This document shows, one piece after another, positions 16,691 through 26,174 of a DNA stretch of 64,000 nt (within the stretch, counting starts at the first letter, position 1; the number at the start of each line of letters is the position of its first letter). The stretch spans positions 1-64,000 of the forward strand of contig CAKMKG010000004.1 in assembly GCA_927441425.1 (NCBI GenBank). The letters are read 5' to 3'. The position numbers were made by a program, and so were the translations under genes. Origin of the DNA: an uncultured Bacillota bacterium. Its GTDB lineage: Bacteria > Bacillota > Clostridia > Peptostreptococcales > Anaerovoracaceae. The notes under the pieces are model-generated. The model saw only the letters and a list, made by a program, of their open reading frames with translations, searched no databases and was not told where the DNA came from.

Positions 16691-17531
16691 TTAATATCCC
16701 TCCCGGCAAAAATATTATCACTACAATCATAATAACGAAGCTGATGGAATCCTTTATTCCAGCGGGGATAAATATGCTTATGAAGCTCTCAATGATCCCC
16801 AAGCTCAAGCCTCCGATAAATGCTCCCTTTGCGTTTCCAAATCCGCCCAGGACTGCGGCCGCAAACCCTTTCAGGCCGATTGACAACGTCATGGTGTAGC
16901 TGGCAAACGTGATCGGTGCGATCAGCACGCCGCCTACCGCCGCAACAGCCCCAGCCATCGCAAAGCAGAGTAAAATGATATATTCGCTCTTAATGCCCAT
17001 CAGTTCCGCCGTAGACGGCCTGAATGCAACAGCACGGACCGCTCTGCCAAACCGGGTCTTCTTTATTACCGTCTGGTATACGATTCCGATCACGATGGCG
17101 ATGGTGATCATCATCAACTCATGGAGTAAGATGTTTGCATCACCAATCGTAACCATTTTGCCTTCGAACAAGTATGGGAACGCCTGGGGCTCCGTACCGA
17201 ACACCATTCGTGCGGTGTTGTCCAGTATGATGGATGCGCCGAATAGTGTGATGATCCACCCTACATTGTGCTGTAGATTTCCAAGTTTCTTAACGCACGC
17301 TTCATACATAACGATGTTCAACACGATGCTGACGACGATTGCTATGATCAGAGCGGGTAAATAGCTGAGACCGTAGATAACCATCATCCACCAGCTTACC
17401 ATTGCTCCCATCATTACAACAGATGCGTGTGCAAAATTAACGATGCCTGTTGTAGAGCTAACCATTCCGATTGCAAGCGCCATCAATGCGTAAATGCTTC
17501 CGTTTGCCAACCCGAATATTAATTGCTGCAT
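16644..17531 (-). CDS. livH: Branched-chain amino acid-type ABC permease (LivH)
   Basis: A 295-aa membrane protein with about eight hydrophobic segments and LivH landmarks: MQQLIFGLANGSIYALMALA at the start, GIVNFAHASVVMMGA, RAVAFRPSTAELMGI and VLGGFGNAKGAFIGG. GAGGAG lies about 10 nt before the chosen ATG; the open frame extends further but has no ribosome site and no homologous look. It forms the channel with the LivM part of the next protein. Confidence 0.9.
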   Translation of the reverse strand: MQQLIFGLANGSIYALMALAIGMVSSTTGIVNFAHASVVMMGAMVSWWMMVIYGLSYLPALIIAIVVSIVLNIVMYEACVKKLGNLQHNVGWIITLFGASIILDNTARMVFGTEPQAFPYLFEGKMVTIGDANILLHELMMITIAIVIGIVYQTVIKKTRFGRAVRAVAFRPSTAELMGIKSEYIILLCFAMAGAVAAVGGVLIAPITFASYTMTLSIGLKGFAAAVLGGFGNAKGAFIGGLSLGIIESFISIFIPAGIKDSISFVIMIVVIIFLPGGILSAKIFNKNGFASEKV

Positions 17532-17716
17532 CCTGATAATCTCCTCTCGTTGTTTTCGACTGTCCGAATTGTCCCGGCACAGTATTTCATTCATTTTCTC
17601 ATTGAAACATCCTCGCCGGAACTGCACTGACGAACAATTTTATTGAAACAGATATCGTCAATTATAGTTGCTGCTATTGTTTTTTCAATGTTGTTGTTTT
17701 TGTTGTTGTTGAAACA

Positions 17717-17756
17717 GTGTGTCGATATCGTTCTGCGCAGACCGATACCGGCACAC
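17717..17756 (-). other. Long intercistronic hairpin between binding-protein and permease genes
   Basis: On the minus strand GTGTG..TATCG..TCTGC pairs with GCAGA..CGATA..CACAC, interrupted by few mismatches. It is followed by an A/C-rich linker with repeated CAACAAC rather than a T run. Such hairpins after substrate-binding-protein genes commonly stabilise the upstream message or limit readthrough. Confidence 0.55.
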
Positions 17757-17790
17757 CGTAATGTAATTGAATTGAAGAACGATTTACTCT

Positions 17791-19053
17791 TTACTTCTCA
17801 AAAGTCCCTCTGACATTCACGTCACCAAAGATTTTGTCAGATGTCGCCATTTTGTCTAACAGAACCGGTAAGAGATCTTTCCCTGAAATGGCTTCGTGAT
17901 TTTCAGCCGAGAATCTGTACGTATCTGTCTGGCCTATTTTCATATCATAGTCTGAAATCTTTGTTTCTAATACTTCTTTCACTGCGTCAGCATCGAAAGA
18001 ACCCGCTGTTTCCACTGCCCATTTATATAGATAGATCGCATCATAACCGGATGCTATCATCCAAGGTGTGGTTGTTCTTTCTCCGGCGCCGTACTTGCCG
18101 TATTTTTCGACGATTTTATCATAGAGCGCTTGTCGTGCATCATCCAGCTGAACCTGTCCGGAAGCGGCATCGACTGACCATGAACCATTCAGCGTGAAGC
18201 ACCTGTCAACACCATCACCTGCAAGTTCTCTGAAATTCGGCAGAGTGAGTCCGGTATAGCCAAGATAAGTCAGGCTGTCCATATACCCGATTCTGGAAAG
18301 TGCTGAGACAATTTTAGCACCGTCTGCACCTAGCGTCCATGCGAGTATGCAATCCGTTCCCGCACTTTTGATCTTCTCCGCTACCGGTGTCATGTCGGCA
18401 TCTCCGGATTTATAAGTAATCGCTTCAACCGGTGTGACTCCGGCCGCCTCACAAGCTGCTTGCAAAGCTGCGATTCCATCATTTCCCAATGCAGTCGTGT
18501 CGCCGAGCAGCACGATATTTTTGAAGCCGGCTTCCTTTGCTATATTTACAAGGGCTTCAGCCTGTACAGGACTCGGGAAGAATGTTCGGAAGGTATAAGG
18601 ATATTTTTCAGGATCGATAAGCGCCGTGTTGGTCGCGATGTTCAGGATCTGGATTATTTTGTTTTGATTAACATAATCTTCAGCCGCCGCAACGCTTGTA
18701 GAGTTCGGCTGGCCGATCATCATCTGAACCTTCTCTCGATCAATCAGTTCCTCGACCGCAGTCTTTGATTTTGTCGGATCGGCTTCATCATCACGGGTAA
18801 CAAATTGAATGGTACTTCCCATGATTCCGCCGAGTGCGTTGATTTCTTCAATCGCCAACTCAGCACCCTGCTTGGTAGCCGTTCCCATCGTTGCCGACGG
18901 ACCTGTCATTGGTCCAACATAACCGATTATTACTTCACCGGCAGCTTCTTCATCATTATCAGGCGTTTCAGCAGTTCCGCCGCATCCGCTCAATACTAAT
19001 GTCATCATTAGAACAAGAGTGAGCAATACGATGAAAGGTTTATTCTTCCTCAT
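17791..19053 (-). CDS. ABC transporter substrate-binding lipoprotein (type I periplasmic fold)
   Basis: A 420-aa lipoprotein: basic start MRKNKP, hydrophobic core and lipobox LSGC at about residues 22-25, then a Ser/Thr-free acidic linker. The mature part begins EVIIGYVGPMTGPSATMG, typical of LivJ/LivK-like receptors. GGAGG lies 9 nt before the ATG at 19053; the longer start overlaps that site. It captures the ligand outside the membrane for LivH/LivMG/LivF. Nearby CoA-thioester genes make a carboxylic acid plausible as ligand. Confidence 0.9.
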   Translation of the reverse strand: MRKNKPFIVLLTLVLMMTLVLSGCGGTAETPDNDEEAAGEVIIGYVGPMTGPSATMGTATKQGAELAIEEINALGGIMGSTIQFVTRDDEADPTKSKTAVEELIDREKVQMMIGQPNSTSVAAAEDYVNQNKIIQILNIATNTALIDPEKYPYTFRTFFPSPVQAEALVNIAKEAGFKNIVLLGDTTALGNDGIAALQAACEAAGVTPVEAITYKSGDADMTPVAEKIKSAGTDCILAWTLGADGAKIVSALSRIGYMDSLTYLGYTGLTLPNFRELAGDGVDRCFTLNGSWSVDAASGQVQLDDARQALYDKIVEKYGKYGAGERTTTPWMIASGYDAIYLYKWAVETAGSFDADAVKEVLETKISDYDMKIGQTDTYRFSAENHEAISGKDLLPVLLDKMATSDKIFGDVNVRGTFEK

Positions 19054-19162
19054 TATTTTTTTCCTCCATTTCATTTATTATCATAGCGGATAAATGAAAA
19101 AAATTAAACATTTATTCCGTAATGAACCGTGTTAAAAAATAGAATGAATTTACAATGTTTTG

Positions 19163-19900
19163 TTATAAGATAAGACCTCCGTCTACCTTCAGGACTGCCC
19201 CGGTAACAAACCCAGCCTCATCGGAGGAGAGATATACGCATGCAGCGGCGATTTCTTCCGGCTTTCCGAGCCTTCTTACCGGCGTTTTTTCTTTGATTGC
19301 AGCAATCGCTTTTTCAGGTACCGCCTCTACCATTTCCGTTAAGGTATATCCCGGTGCGACTGCGTTTACTGTAATGCCTTTTTTACCAAGTTCCTTGGCC
19401 CATGTCTGTGTCATAGCAATCACTCCGGCCTTCGATGCCGTGTAGTTGGTTTGTCCGAAATTGCCGTTATGGGCAGTAACCGATGAAATATTTATGATTC
19501 TGCCATATCCATTCTCAATCATGCTGCCTGCTACTGCTTTGGTACAGTTGAACACGCCTTTTAAGTTCACCGCAATTACTGAATCAAACTGCTCTTCCGT
19601 CATATGAACCATCTGCGAATCTGCAGTAATCCCTGCATTGTTTACAAGAATATCCACCCTACCGTACTTTTCAATCATGCTGCCAATTGTTTTTTGAACA
19701 TCGTCGAACTGCGAAACATTCATAACGACGCCTTCAATTTTGCCCAGAATACTCAGTTCTTCCGCGGTCTCACGGAGTTTATCTTCCTTCGTAGCAGTTA
19801 TAATAACAACCGCTCCCTCTTCGAGAAATTTTTGAGCGATCGCCTTACCCAGCCCTCTTGAGCCTCCTGTAATTATCGCTATTTTGTCTTTCAACTTCAT
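19163..19900 (-). CDS. SDR-family oxidoreductase, FabG-like
   Basis: A 245-aa classical short-chain dehydrogenase. It has the cofactor motif TGGSRGLGKAIA (about 11-22), NNAG near 88, a catalytic Ser in NISSV and YTASKAG (Tyr-x-x-x-Lys) near 153. These reduce 3-oxoacyl-ACP/CoA or oxidise 3-hydroxyacyl-CoA. Given the adjacent thiolase and CoA-transferase, a 3-hydroxyacyl-CoA dehydrogenase role in acid breakdown fits better than fatty acid synthesis. The ATG at 19900 has GGGGGAGG just upstream. It follows a paralogous SDR gene by 14 bp. Confidence 0.88.
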   Translation of the reverse strand: MKLKDKIAIITGGSRGLGKAIAQKFLEEGAVVIITATKEDKLRETAEELSILGKIEGVVMNVSQFDDVQKTIGSMIEKYGRVDILVNNAGITADSQMVHMTEEQFDSVIAVNLKGVFNCTKAVAGSMIENGYGRIINISSVTAHNGNFGQTNYTASKAGVIAMTQTWAKELGKKGITVNAVAPGYTLTEMVEAVPEKAIAAIKEKTPVRRLGKPEEIAAACVYLSSDEAGFVTGAVLKVDGGLIL

Positions 19901-19914
19901 ACTATCCTCCCCCA

Positions 19915-20658
19915 TTAAATACTGCCGCCGCCGCTTATGACAAGGCACTGTCCGGAGACGAAACTTGCGTCATCACTTGCCATGAAGGATGCTGCACCGG
20001 CTATTTCTGAAGGCTCCCCGAGCCTTTTAAGAGGGACACGCTTGATATGTTTGGCAATAATTTCATCCGGTACCGCATTGTACATTTCCGTCCTAATAAA
20101 TCCCGGAGCGATACAATTGGCCGTAATATTCTTGGGTCCGCCTTCCATCGCAAGTGTGTTTGTGAAGCTGATAATCGCACCTTTTGTTGCGGAATAGTTT
20201 GCCTGCCCAATGTTGCCAAATGCGGATATGGATGTGATGTTCACGATCCTGCCGTAATTTTTCTCACGCATAACCGGTACAATATATTTGCACATATGGT
20301 ATACACCGTAAAGGTTGATGTTGATTACAGCATCCCATTGTTCCTTTGTCATCTTGTGGAACATGGAATCATTTGTGACTCCTGCATTGTTTACCAGGAT
20401 GTCGATTGTCTTAAATTTCTCCAATATTGTTTCGACTGCATCGGCTACCTGCTGCTCATCGCTGACATCACATCTGATCGCGATTACTTTTTCTCCAGTA
20501 GGATCGATCAACTTTGCTGTATTTTGCGCAACATCTAAATTGCGTCCCAAAATAGCAACCCCTGCCGCACCGTCTTCAACAAATCTTTTTACGATTGCCT
20601 CTCCGATTCCCTGGCTTCCACCGGTTACGACAGCATATTTTCCGCTTAACTTACCCAT
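19915..20658 (-). CDS. SDR-family oxidoreductase, second FabG-like enzyme
   Basis: A 247-aa short-chain dehydrogenase: TGGSQGIGEAIV at the nucleotide site, NNAG, NITSISAF (Ser) and YSATKGA (Tyr/Lys). Compared with its downstream neighbour it is related but clearly different, so the pair may act on different substrates or form a hetero-oligomer as some FabG pairs do. GGAGG lies about 7 nt before the ATG at 20658. It is in line with thiolase upstream and SDR downstream, probably in one transcript. Confidence 0.87.
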   Translation of the reverse strand: MGKLSGKYAVVTGGSQGIGEAIVKRFVEDGAAGVAILGRNLDVAQNTAKLIDPTGEKVIAIRCDVSDEQQVADAVETILEKFKTIDILVNNAGVTNDSMFHKMTKEQWDAVININLYGVYHMCKYIVPVMREKNYGRIVNITSISAFGNIGQANYSATKGAIISFTNTLAMEGGPKNITANCIAPGFIRTEMYNAVPDEIIAKHIKRVPLKRLGEPSEIAGAASFMASDDASFVSGQCLVISGGGSI

Positions 20659-20712
20659 TTCTACCTCCATTTAGTGCTAACCTTTTAAAAATTCATCCAA
20701 CAACTAACGAAC

Positions 20713-20753
20713 GGTTTAGGGTTTCGGCAATTTACTTGCCGGAACCTGAAACC
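20713..20753 (-). other. Intercistronic hairpin between thiolase and SDR genes
   Basis: GGTTT..GGTT.CGGCA pairs with TGCCG.AACC..AAACC around a 7-nt loop. No T run follows, so partial termination or mRNA processing is more likely than a full terminator. Confidence 0.45.
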
Positions 20754-20775
20754 GTAGGCATCGGAGACGCCGTGG

Positions 20776-21951
20776 TTAATCTCTTTCGAGAACACATGAG
20801 AAGCCCTGCCCCCCGCCAATGCAGAAAGAGATAAGTGCCCTCTTTAAATTCGCCTCTTCCAAGTGTCTTACTGTTCTCGCGGTAAGAATTCCACCTGATG
20901 CCGCATTTGGATGCCCGATTGCAATTGCGCCTCCGTTCGGATTCACTTTATTCGGGTCAAGATCTAATTCTTTGATACAAGCGATAGATTGTGCAGCGAA
21001 TGCCTCATTCAGTTCGATAAAATCGAAATCATCAAGGGTAAGTCCCGTTCTCTGCATCAGCTTCCTCGTAGAGTGTACCGGTCCGATGCCCATGATGTGA
21101 GGATCACAGCCGGCTGCAGCAAATGCGGTCACCCTTGCCAGTGGCTTTAATCCGTACGCTTCAGCCTTTTCTCTGCTCATCAGCAGCACTGCAGAAGCGC
21201 CGTCGTTCATAGGAGAGGAGTTTCCGGCGGTAACGACCCCGTCTTTTACCATGACAGGCTTTAATCTGCCCAATGCCTCAATAGAACTGTCTCCCCGTAC
21301 ACATTCATCCCGATCAAAGATGATAGGGTTGCCTTTTTTCTGAGGGATTTCAATTGAGAATACTTCTTCATTGAAGAAACCTCTATCCCATGCCGCTGCA
21401 GCTTTTTTATGACTGTTCACCGCGAATTCATCGCATTCTCCCCTTGTAATACCATATTTCTTTGCAAGATTTTCTGCAGTGATGATCATTGGTGGGTCAC
21501 CAATCGTGTCATCGGAAATTTTTAATGGTGCAATCTCCAAAGTCATAGGATAAGCAGTATCTGGCTTTTTGATCATAATTGGCTGTTTCGAATAGCTCTC
21601 GCAGCCGCCTGCCATTACGATGTCAGCCGATCCGGTCATGATCAAGCTTGCCGCTAAAGCAACCGCATTAATGGAGCTGGCGCATTGACGGTTTACGGTG
21701 ATTGCCGGAACCGAGACCGGAATTCCCGCTTCGAGCAGTGCGATTCTGGCAAAATTCCCATAATTGTAATTAAACAGGTTCGCATAAATTACATCATCGA
21801 TTTCTGCAGGATCAATTCCTGCTTTTTCGATGACCTTGTTCATCGTCATAGCGGCTAATGTAGAAGGCTCAAAAGAAGCAAGCGCCTGTCTGAACTTTCC
21901 TACTGGTGTTCTTGCTACCTCCACGATTACAGCATCTGTGAGTTTGTTCAT
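20776..21951 (-). CDS. Thiolase (acetyl-CoA acyltransferase type)
   Basis: A 391-aa thiolase with all three catalytic motifs: nucleophile Cys in NRQCASSINAV (about residue 88), His in AIGHPNAASGG (about 347) and the second Cys in SFCIGGGQG (about 377). It condenses or cleaves 3-oxoacyl-CoA. In the usual family the His loop reads GHPxGASG; here GHPNAASG, a small change. Placed with CoA-transferase and SDRs, it most likely performs the thiolytic step of an acid degradation route. The start follows a weak GGAAAG. Confidence 0.9.
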   Translation of the reverse strand: MNKLTDAVIVEVARTPVGKFRQALASFEPSTLAAMTMNKVIEKAGIDPAEIDDVIYANLFNYNYGNFARIALLEAGIPVSVPAITVNRQCASSINAVALAASLIMTGSADIVMAGGCESYSKQPIMIKKPDTAYPMTLEIAPLKISDDTIGDPPMIITAENLAKKYGITRGECDEFAVNSHKKAAAAWDRGFFNEEVFSIEIPQKKGNPIIFDRDECVRGDSSIEALGRLKPVMVKDGVVTAGNSSPMNDGASAVLLMSREKAEAYGLKPLARVTAFAAAGCDPHIMGIGPVHSTRKLMQRTGLTLDDFDFIELNEAFAAQSIACIKELDLDPNKVNPNGGAIAIGHPNAASGGILTARTVRHLEEANLKRALISFCIGGGQGFSCVLERD

Positions 21952-21985
21952 TTTAGTCACTTTCCTTTCCATATAAATTTGTTGT

Positions 21986-22879
21986 TCAGCGTATTTGCGG
22001 GAAGTCTATTTTTTTTCCTTCCAGCGTGGCTGCTGTGATGTGATTCGCGTTTCTGCTTGCAGTCGCGTCATTCCAATAGAAGTCCTGTGCCTTCAGATTT
22101 TTCCTGAACTGCCCGGGCGGAATCATCACGTGTTTGGTAAAGACTCTATTAAAATGTGTGATATTCACAAAACCCGTCTCCCTGCTTACCTGCGCCAACG
22201 GCACGGGAAAATAGGAGAGAAGCTCTACTGCTTTGCGGACCCGAATAATCATGAGACATTCGAAAATGGTGACAGAGGTTTCTTTCTTAAAGAGACCGCA
22301 AAGATAACTTTTTTTCAAGGATGTCTGGCCAACAATATCATCTAACGACAGTTGTTTCTTATAGTTGTCCTCCAGAAACCGGATGGTATCCCTCACCGGT
22401 GCGGAATAAGCCGATACCTCAATATATTTCGACGATTCGTTTTTCTCGCGCCTTTTCTTTTCCGACAGTTTGAAGAGAATCGTGTAAAGATATGTGATCA
22501 TGATCTTTTCGGATTCCGGTGTGGAATTGTTATTCTCGTCAAATATCTCTTTTAGAAGTTTGCCTGAAAACCCGTCATTTTGGACAAAGATACCGATATC
22601 GGAGCACATACCCATCACACCCTTCGAAAAGGACGAGAACTTCACTTCAAAGTAGTAGCCCGTCTCGGCTCCTGTCTCGGTGATGGAATGGACGCTGTTC
22701 GCTGGGATCAGCACGGTATCACCAACGCCTGCCGTGAATGTACGGCCATCAATCGTAAATTGGTAACTGCCCCGGACAATATGATCCAGCTGATAGTAGG
22801 GATGCGTATGTAGTTTATACGTATCGCCACCGTTCATCTTTGCCAGTACTGAAATCAATATTTTAATTTCCTGCAACAT
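21986..22879 (-). CDS. AraC-family regulator with cupin sensor domain (copy 1)
   Basis: A 297-aa protein: N-terminal cupin (about 15-90: HTHPYYQLDHIVRGSY, FTAGVGDTVLIPANSVHS) and C-terminal AraC double helix-turn-helix (about 175-275: SLDDIVGQTSLKKSYLCGLFK, PLAQVSRETGFVNITHFNRVF). The start at 22879 was chosen because GGAG lies 8 nt upstream and its close paralogue at 25210 begins at the same residue; the open frame extends 44 codons further without homologous look. It sits between the CoA-transferase and thiolase genes. The 262 bp upstream of it show no gene, only a 7-bp-arm inverted repeat near 23066-23110. Confidence 0.85.
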   Translation of the reverse strand: MLQEIKILISVLAKMNGGDTYKLHTHPYYQLDHIVRGSYQFTIDGRTFTAGVGDTVLIPANSVHSITETGAETGYYFEVKFSSFSKGVMGMCSDIGIFVQNDGFSGKLLKEIFDENNNSTPESEKIMITYLYTILFKLSEKKRREKNESSKYIEVSAYSAPVRDTIRFLEDNYKKQLSLDDIVGQTSLKKSYLCGLFKKETSVTIFECLMIIRVRKAVELLSYFPVPLAQVSRETGFVNITHFNRVFTKHVMIPPGQFRKNLKAQDFYWNDATASRNANHITAATLEGKKIDFPQIR

Positions 22880-23141
22880 TTCATAAACTCCACTCTTGGC
22901 TCCATTCACAGCGAGTTGGGATTTTGCCCGGTAATTTGCGAAACAGACGTTCAGAAATGATGCATACGTTATAGGATACTCATTCTGAACACTGCCCCGC
23001 AACGCATTCAAACCTGCCTCCGACGTCTATTCGCCAAGCATGGCCTGATGCATTTACCGTTATAACCGACAAGCTGTACGCCGCTGAGGAGAGTGCGACA
23101 CAAGTCGGTTTCTCACTGATTATGCAGCTTCTAATGATCTA

Positions 23142-24737
23142 TCATTCTGTCTCAAAACAGACTTTGGGCATTTCCTTCATATCCTCCGCCACCGACGGTG
23201 TAAAACCCAGATGGTCAAGAATGTCCTTTTGCAGGTCGAGTCCTGGAGCGATTTCTATGAGTTCGAGACCCTTTTCTTTGAGTTTGAATACACAGCGCTC
23301 CGTGACATAAATCACCGTTTTGTGGTTATTAAATTCCACCTCGGCGTTCATGGAAATGCTCTCTACGCTTTTTACGATTTTGGGTTCTCTTCCATCATAG
23401 GCGACAAGCTTTCCTTCTTCCAGATTGTAGCCGGAGCCCAGCATGAAGGGGAAGCAATATACCAGCTTCTTTGCGGAATGGACAATGAAGTTGAATCCGC
23501 CAACACCCGCAAGGCGCTGTCCCTTTTTGCATACATTTACGTTTCCGTCAGCATCAACCTCAAGGGCGCCAAGGAAACCGATATCCAATCCTCCGCCCTC
23601 GTAAAATCGAAATTGTGACGCCTGATCATACACGGAATCCGCGTTCATGGATACGCTGAATACGGACGGAAGCTGCACGCCACCAATCACACCGGTCTCG
23701 GTAGTCATAACAATGGCATCCATGTCAATCCCGAGGTTAAGCGCCTCGCCACTGATCATCTGCGGAATCCCAAATCCGATATTCACAACGGCATCCGGTT
23801 TGAGTTCCATTGCCGCCCTTCTTGATATAATCTTTTGTGCGATCTCCCTTTTTCGGACGCTATTCTTTGTTTCACTTTCTATAAGCGCCTGCACTTCGTC
23901 CTCGCTGCACCGTGCCTCGTTGGAGAAATACGGACTGTAAGCGAGATGCGGAGCTGCCTGAATGTGGTCCGGATCAACGATGATGGCATCCACAAGAAAA
24001 TATGGAATCGTAACGAGACGCGGATGAAAGCGTTCTTCCTTCAAGGCTTTCACGTATACGATGACCTTGCCGCCGTTGTTCTTTACTGCCATGGCAGAAG
24101 CCATCGCATCGTTATTTGAGGGTTCTGCTTCAAAAGTAATATTTCCCCTTGCGTCTGCATAACTTCCCTTGAGTATAGTGACGTCAGGTCGAATCATTTT
24201 GAACCAGAGGTATTCCTCGTCGTTCACGATTCTCAGCTCGACCAGATCTTCTGTCTCCATGCCTTCATTGAGCTTGCATCCCTCATGGCGCGGATCCTGC
24301 TGCGTGCCAAGACCAACCTTGGTCAGATAGCCGTCCTTGCCGGCGACGCACTCACTCGTCATAATCGAAAGCACGCCTTGGGAAATATTGTAGCCCTCTA
24401 TCTGGTTGTTCTTCATCAGAGGGAATATTGGTTGATGGTAACCCATATGCCCGCCAACCACGCGCTTCACGAGACCCGGATGTACCAGATGCTCGAAATA
24501 CTTGTGACCCGGCACATCGCTGCTCGGGGAACCTTCTGAAACAATACACAAGTCCCTTGGATGCCCCGTGCTAAGGAACGCTTCCCCGAGGTTCTTAAAA
24601 ATTTTAGCAGAAGAGCATACGAGAGCCGCCCCAGCAATTTGTACAGTTGCTCCGTCCGGTATCATTTTGACGGCCTCGTCCGCGGACATGAGTTTCCTTT
24701 TCAAGGATTCAGTCATAGCTACGCTCTCTTTTTTCAT
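23142..24737 (-). CDS. Acyl-CoA:carboxylate CoA-transferase (fused alpha-beta, propionate-CoA-transferase type)
   Basis: A 531-aa family I CoA-transferase with both halves in one chain. The N-terminal half has DGATVQIAGAALVCSS. The C-terminal half has VNIGFGIPQMISGE and the catalytic Glu in TTETGVIGGVQLP (about residue 345). It moves CoA between acetyl-CoA or similar and a free acid, activating an imported carboxylate. AGGAGAG lies before the ATG. It is the first gene of a nine-gene minus-strand series ending in the importer, suggesting uptake and activation of the same acid. Confidence 0.88.
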   Translation of the reverse strand: MKKESVAMTESLKRKLMSADEAVKMIPDGATVQIAGAALVCSSAKIFKNLGEAFLSTGHPRDLCIVSEGSPSSDVPGHKYFEHLVHPGLVKRVVGGHMGYHQPIFPLMKNNQIEGYNISQGVLSIMTSECVAGKDGYLTKVGLGTQQDPRHEGCKLNEGMETEDLVELRIVNDEEYLWFKMIRPDVTILKGSYADARGNITFEAEPSNNDAMASAMAVKNNGGKVIVYVKALKEERFHPRLVTIPYFLVDAIIVDPDHIQAAPHLAYSPYFSNEARCSEDEVQALIESETKNSVRKREIAQKIISRRAAMELKPDAVVNIGFGIPQMISGEALNLGIDMDAIVMTTETGVIGGVQLPSVFSVSMNADSVYDQASQFRFYEGGGLDIGFLGALEVDADGNVNVCKKGQRLAGVGGFNFIVHSAKKLVYCFPFMLGSGYNLEEGKLVAYDGREPKIVKSVESISMNAEVEFNNHKTVIYVTERCVFKLKEKGLELIEIAPGLDLQKDILDHLGFTPSVAEDMKEMPKVCFETE

Positions 24738-25209
24738 GCTTTATCTCTCCTTTTTTTATTCAGCGAATTCTAGTAAAAAATCCGCTATAACCTTCGAAAT
24801 TTTTCTAATATTTCGATAAATTGCTTGTGTGCCATCATATTAACATTCCAAAATGTGAATGTCAAGCAATAATTAGTGATTATAATGCCAACTTTTTTTC
24901 GTTTTAGCAGAATTATAGATAATATTTGTTAAATTTACGACAAAGTCTTTCTGTTCCGAATTATAGATATTATTATCTACAATTCACTAATCTGTATTTC
25001 CATGTCACCCCATTCAAACTATCTCGGCATTAAAAAATAGCCAAGGTCATATCCCGGCCGGCTTAGTTTTGTTATAAAATATTCCTGTGTTGGCTGCAGG
25101 TTATTCGGTCACATTTCATTTAAATATTCTTTTAGTTTACAGAAACTTAAAGAATGTGGTATCGTATATGGGAAGATAGTACTCAATAGGACAAAGAGGA
25201 GTTGATACC
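24738..25209. promoter_or_regulatory. Divergent control region between CoA-transferase and AraC genes
   Basis: A 472-bp AT-rich region without a gene. It contains two direct copies of GAATTATAGATA (from 24910 and 24958, 48 bp apart), the second running into the palindrome TAGATA-TTAT-TATCTA. Direct repeats of this kind are what AraC proteins bind, and two AraC genes of the same subfamily flank the region, so these are candidate activator sites. TTTACA near 25136 may be the -35 for the rightward gene. The rest shows nothing clear. Confidence 0.45.
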
Positions 25210-26097
25210 ATGCATCAGGAAATCAAGATCTTGATTTCGGTACTTGCAAAAATGAAAAAGGGCGATACCTATCAACAGCATGCGCATCCCTACTATCAGC
25301 TGAATCACATCGTCCGGGGCAGTATCGAATACACCGTCGGAGGTCGCACATTCACGGCAGGCGTAGGGGACACGATCCTGATTCCGGCACACTGTGACCA
25401 TTCGTTCATCCAGATAGGCGACGAATCGGTTTACTACTTCGAAGTGAAGTTTTCATCACTTTCCAAGGGCGTGATGGAAATGTGCTCCGATGCGGGCATT
25501 TTCATTCAAAATGATGAGTTTACAGGAATGCTGATGAAGGAAATCTTTGACGAGAATAGCAATTCAACGCCTGAATCAGAGGATATTATGGTCACATATC
25601 TTTATGCGATCCTATTCAAGCTGACGGAAAAAAATCGACGGGAGAAGAACACCCCATCAAAATATATTGAGGTATCGGCTTATTCTGCACCGGTGCGGGA
25701 TACCATCCGGTTTCTGGAGGATAACTATAAGAAGCATCTGTCGTTAGATGATATCGTAGCACAAACACAATTGAAAAAAAGTTATCTCTGCGGTCTTTTC
25801 AAGAAAGAAACAACTGTCACCATTTTCGAATGTCTTATGATTATCCGGGTCCGGAAGGCGGTAGAGCTTCTCACCTATAATCCGATGCCGTTGGCACAAG
25901 TAAGCAAGGAGACAGGGTTTGTAAATATCACACATTTTAATAGAGTCTTTACCAAGCACGTGATGATTCCGCCCGGGCAGTTCAGAAAATACCTGAAGTT
26001 GCAGGATTTAAACCTGAGCGATGCAACGCTAGGGAGAAAAGTGAATCATATTACCGCTGCTACGCTGGAAGGAAAGAAAATAGATTTTTTACGTTGA
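25210..26097 (+). CDS. AraC-family regulator with cupin sensor domain (copy 2)
   Basis: A 295-aa paralogue of the gene at 21986-22879, with the same cupin plus double helix-turn-helix arrangement and nearly identical C-terminal half (SLDDIVAQTQLKKSYLCGLFK, IMIPPGQF-type end, AATLEGKKIDF). The sensor halves differ more. GAGGAG precedes the ATG. It diverges from the CoA-transferase operon, so it is well placed to activate that operon. Recent duplication is likely. The ligand could be the imported acid or its CoA ester (inferred). Confidence 0.87.
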   Translation: MHQEIKILISVLAKMKKGDTYQQHAHPYYQLNHIVRGSIEYTVGGRTFTAGVGDTILIPAHCDHSFIQIGDESVYYFEVKFSSLSKGVMEMCSDAGIFIQNDEFTGMLMKEIFDENSNSTPESEDIMVTYLYAILFKLTEKNRREKNTPSKYIEVSAYSAPVRDTIRFLEDNYKKHLSLDDIVAQTQLKKSYLCGLFKKETTVTIFECLMIIRVRKAVELLTYNPMPLAQVSKETGFVNITHFNRVFTKHVMIPPGQFRKYLKLQDLNLSDATLGRKVNHITAATLEGKKIDFLR

Positions 26098-26137
26098 TCA
26101 GAAGCCAAGGATTCATCAGTAGTCAAAATAATAACTG

Positions 26138-26167
26138 TTGACAATACCGAAGGAAATCACATATAAT
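26138..26167 (+). promoter_or_regulatory. Promoter of the T-box/symporter unit
   Basis: TTGACA (26138-26143) and TATAAT (26162-26167), 18 bp apart, both perfect consensus, just before the T-box leader. Confidence 0.7.
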
Positions 26168-26174
26168 AAATACT

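Noticed and set aside
22880-23141. N-terminal extension or extra gene before AraC copy 1
   Set aside because: The paralogue starts at the internal Met, which has its own ribosome site; the upstream part shows no homologous or coding character.
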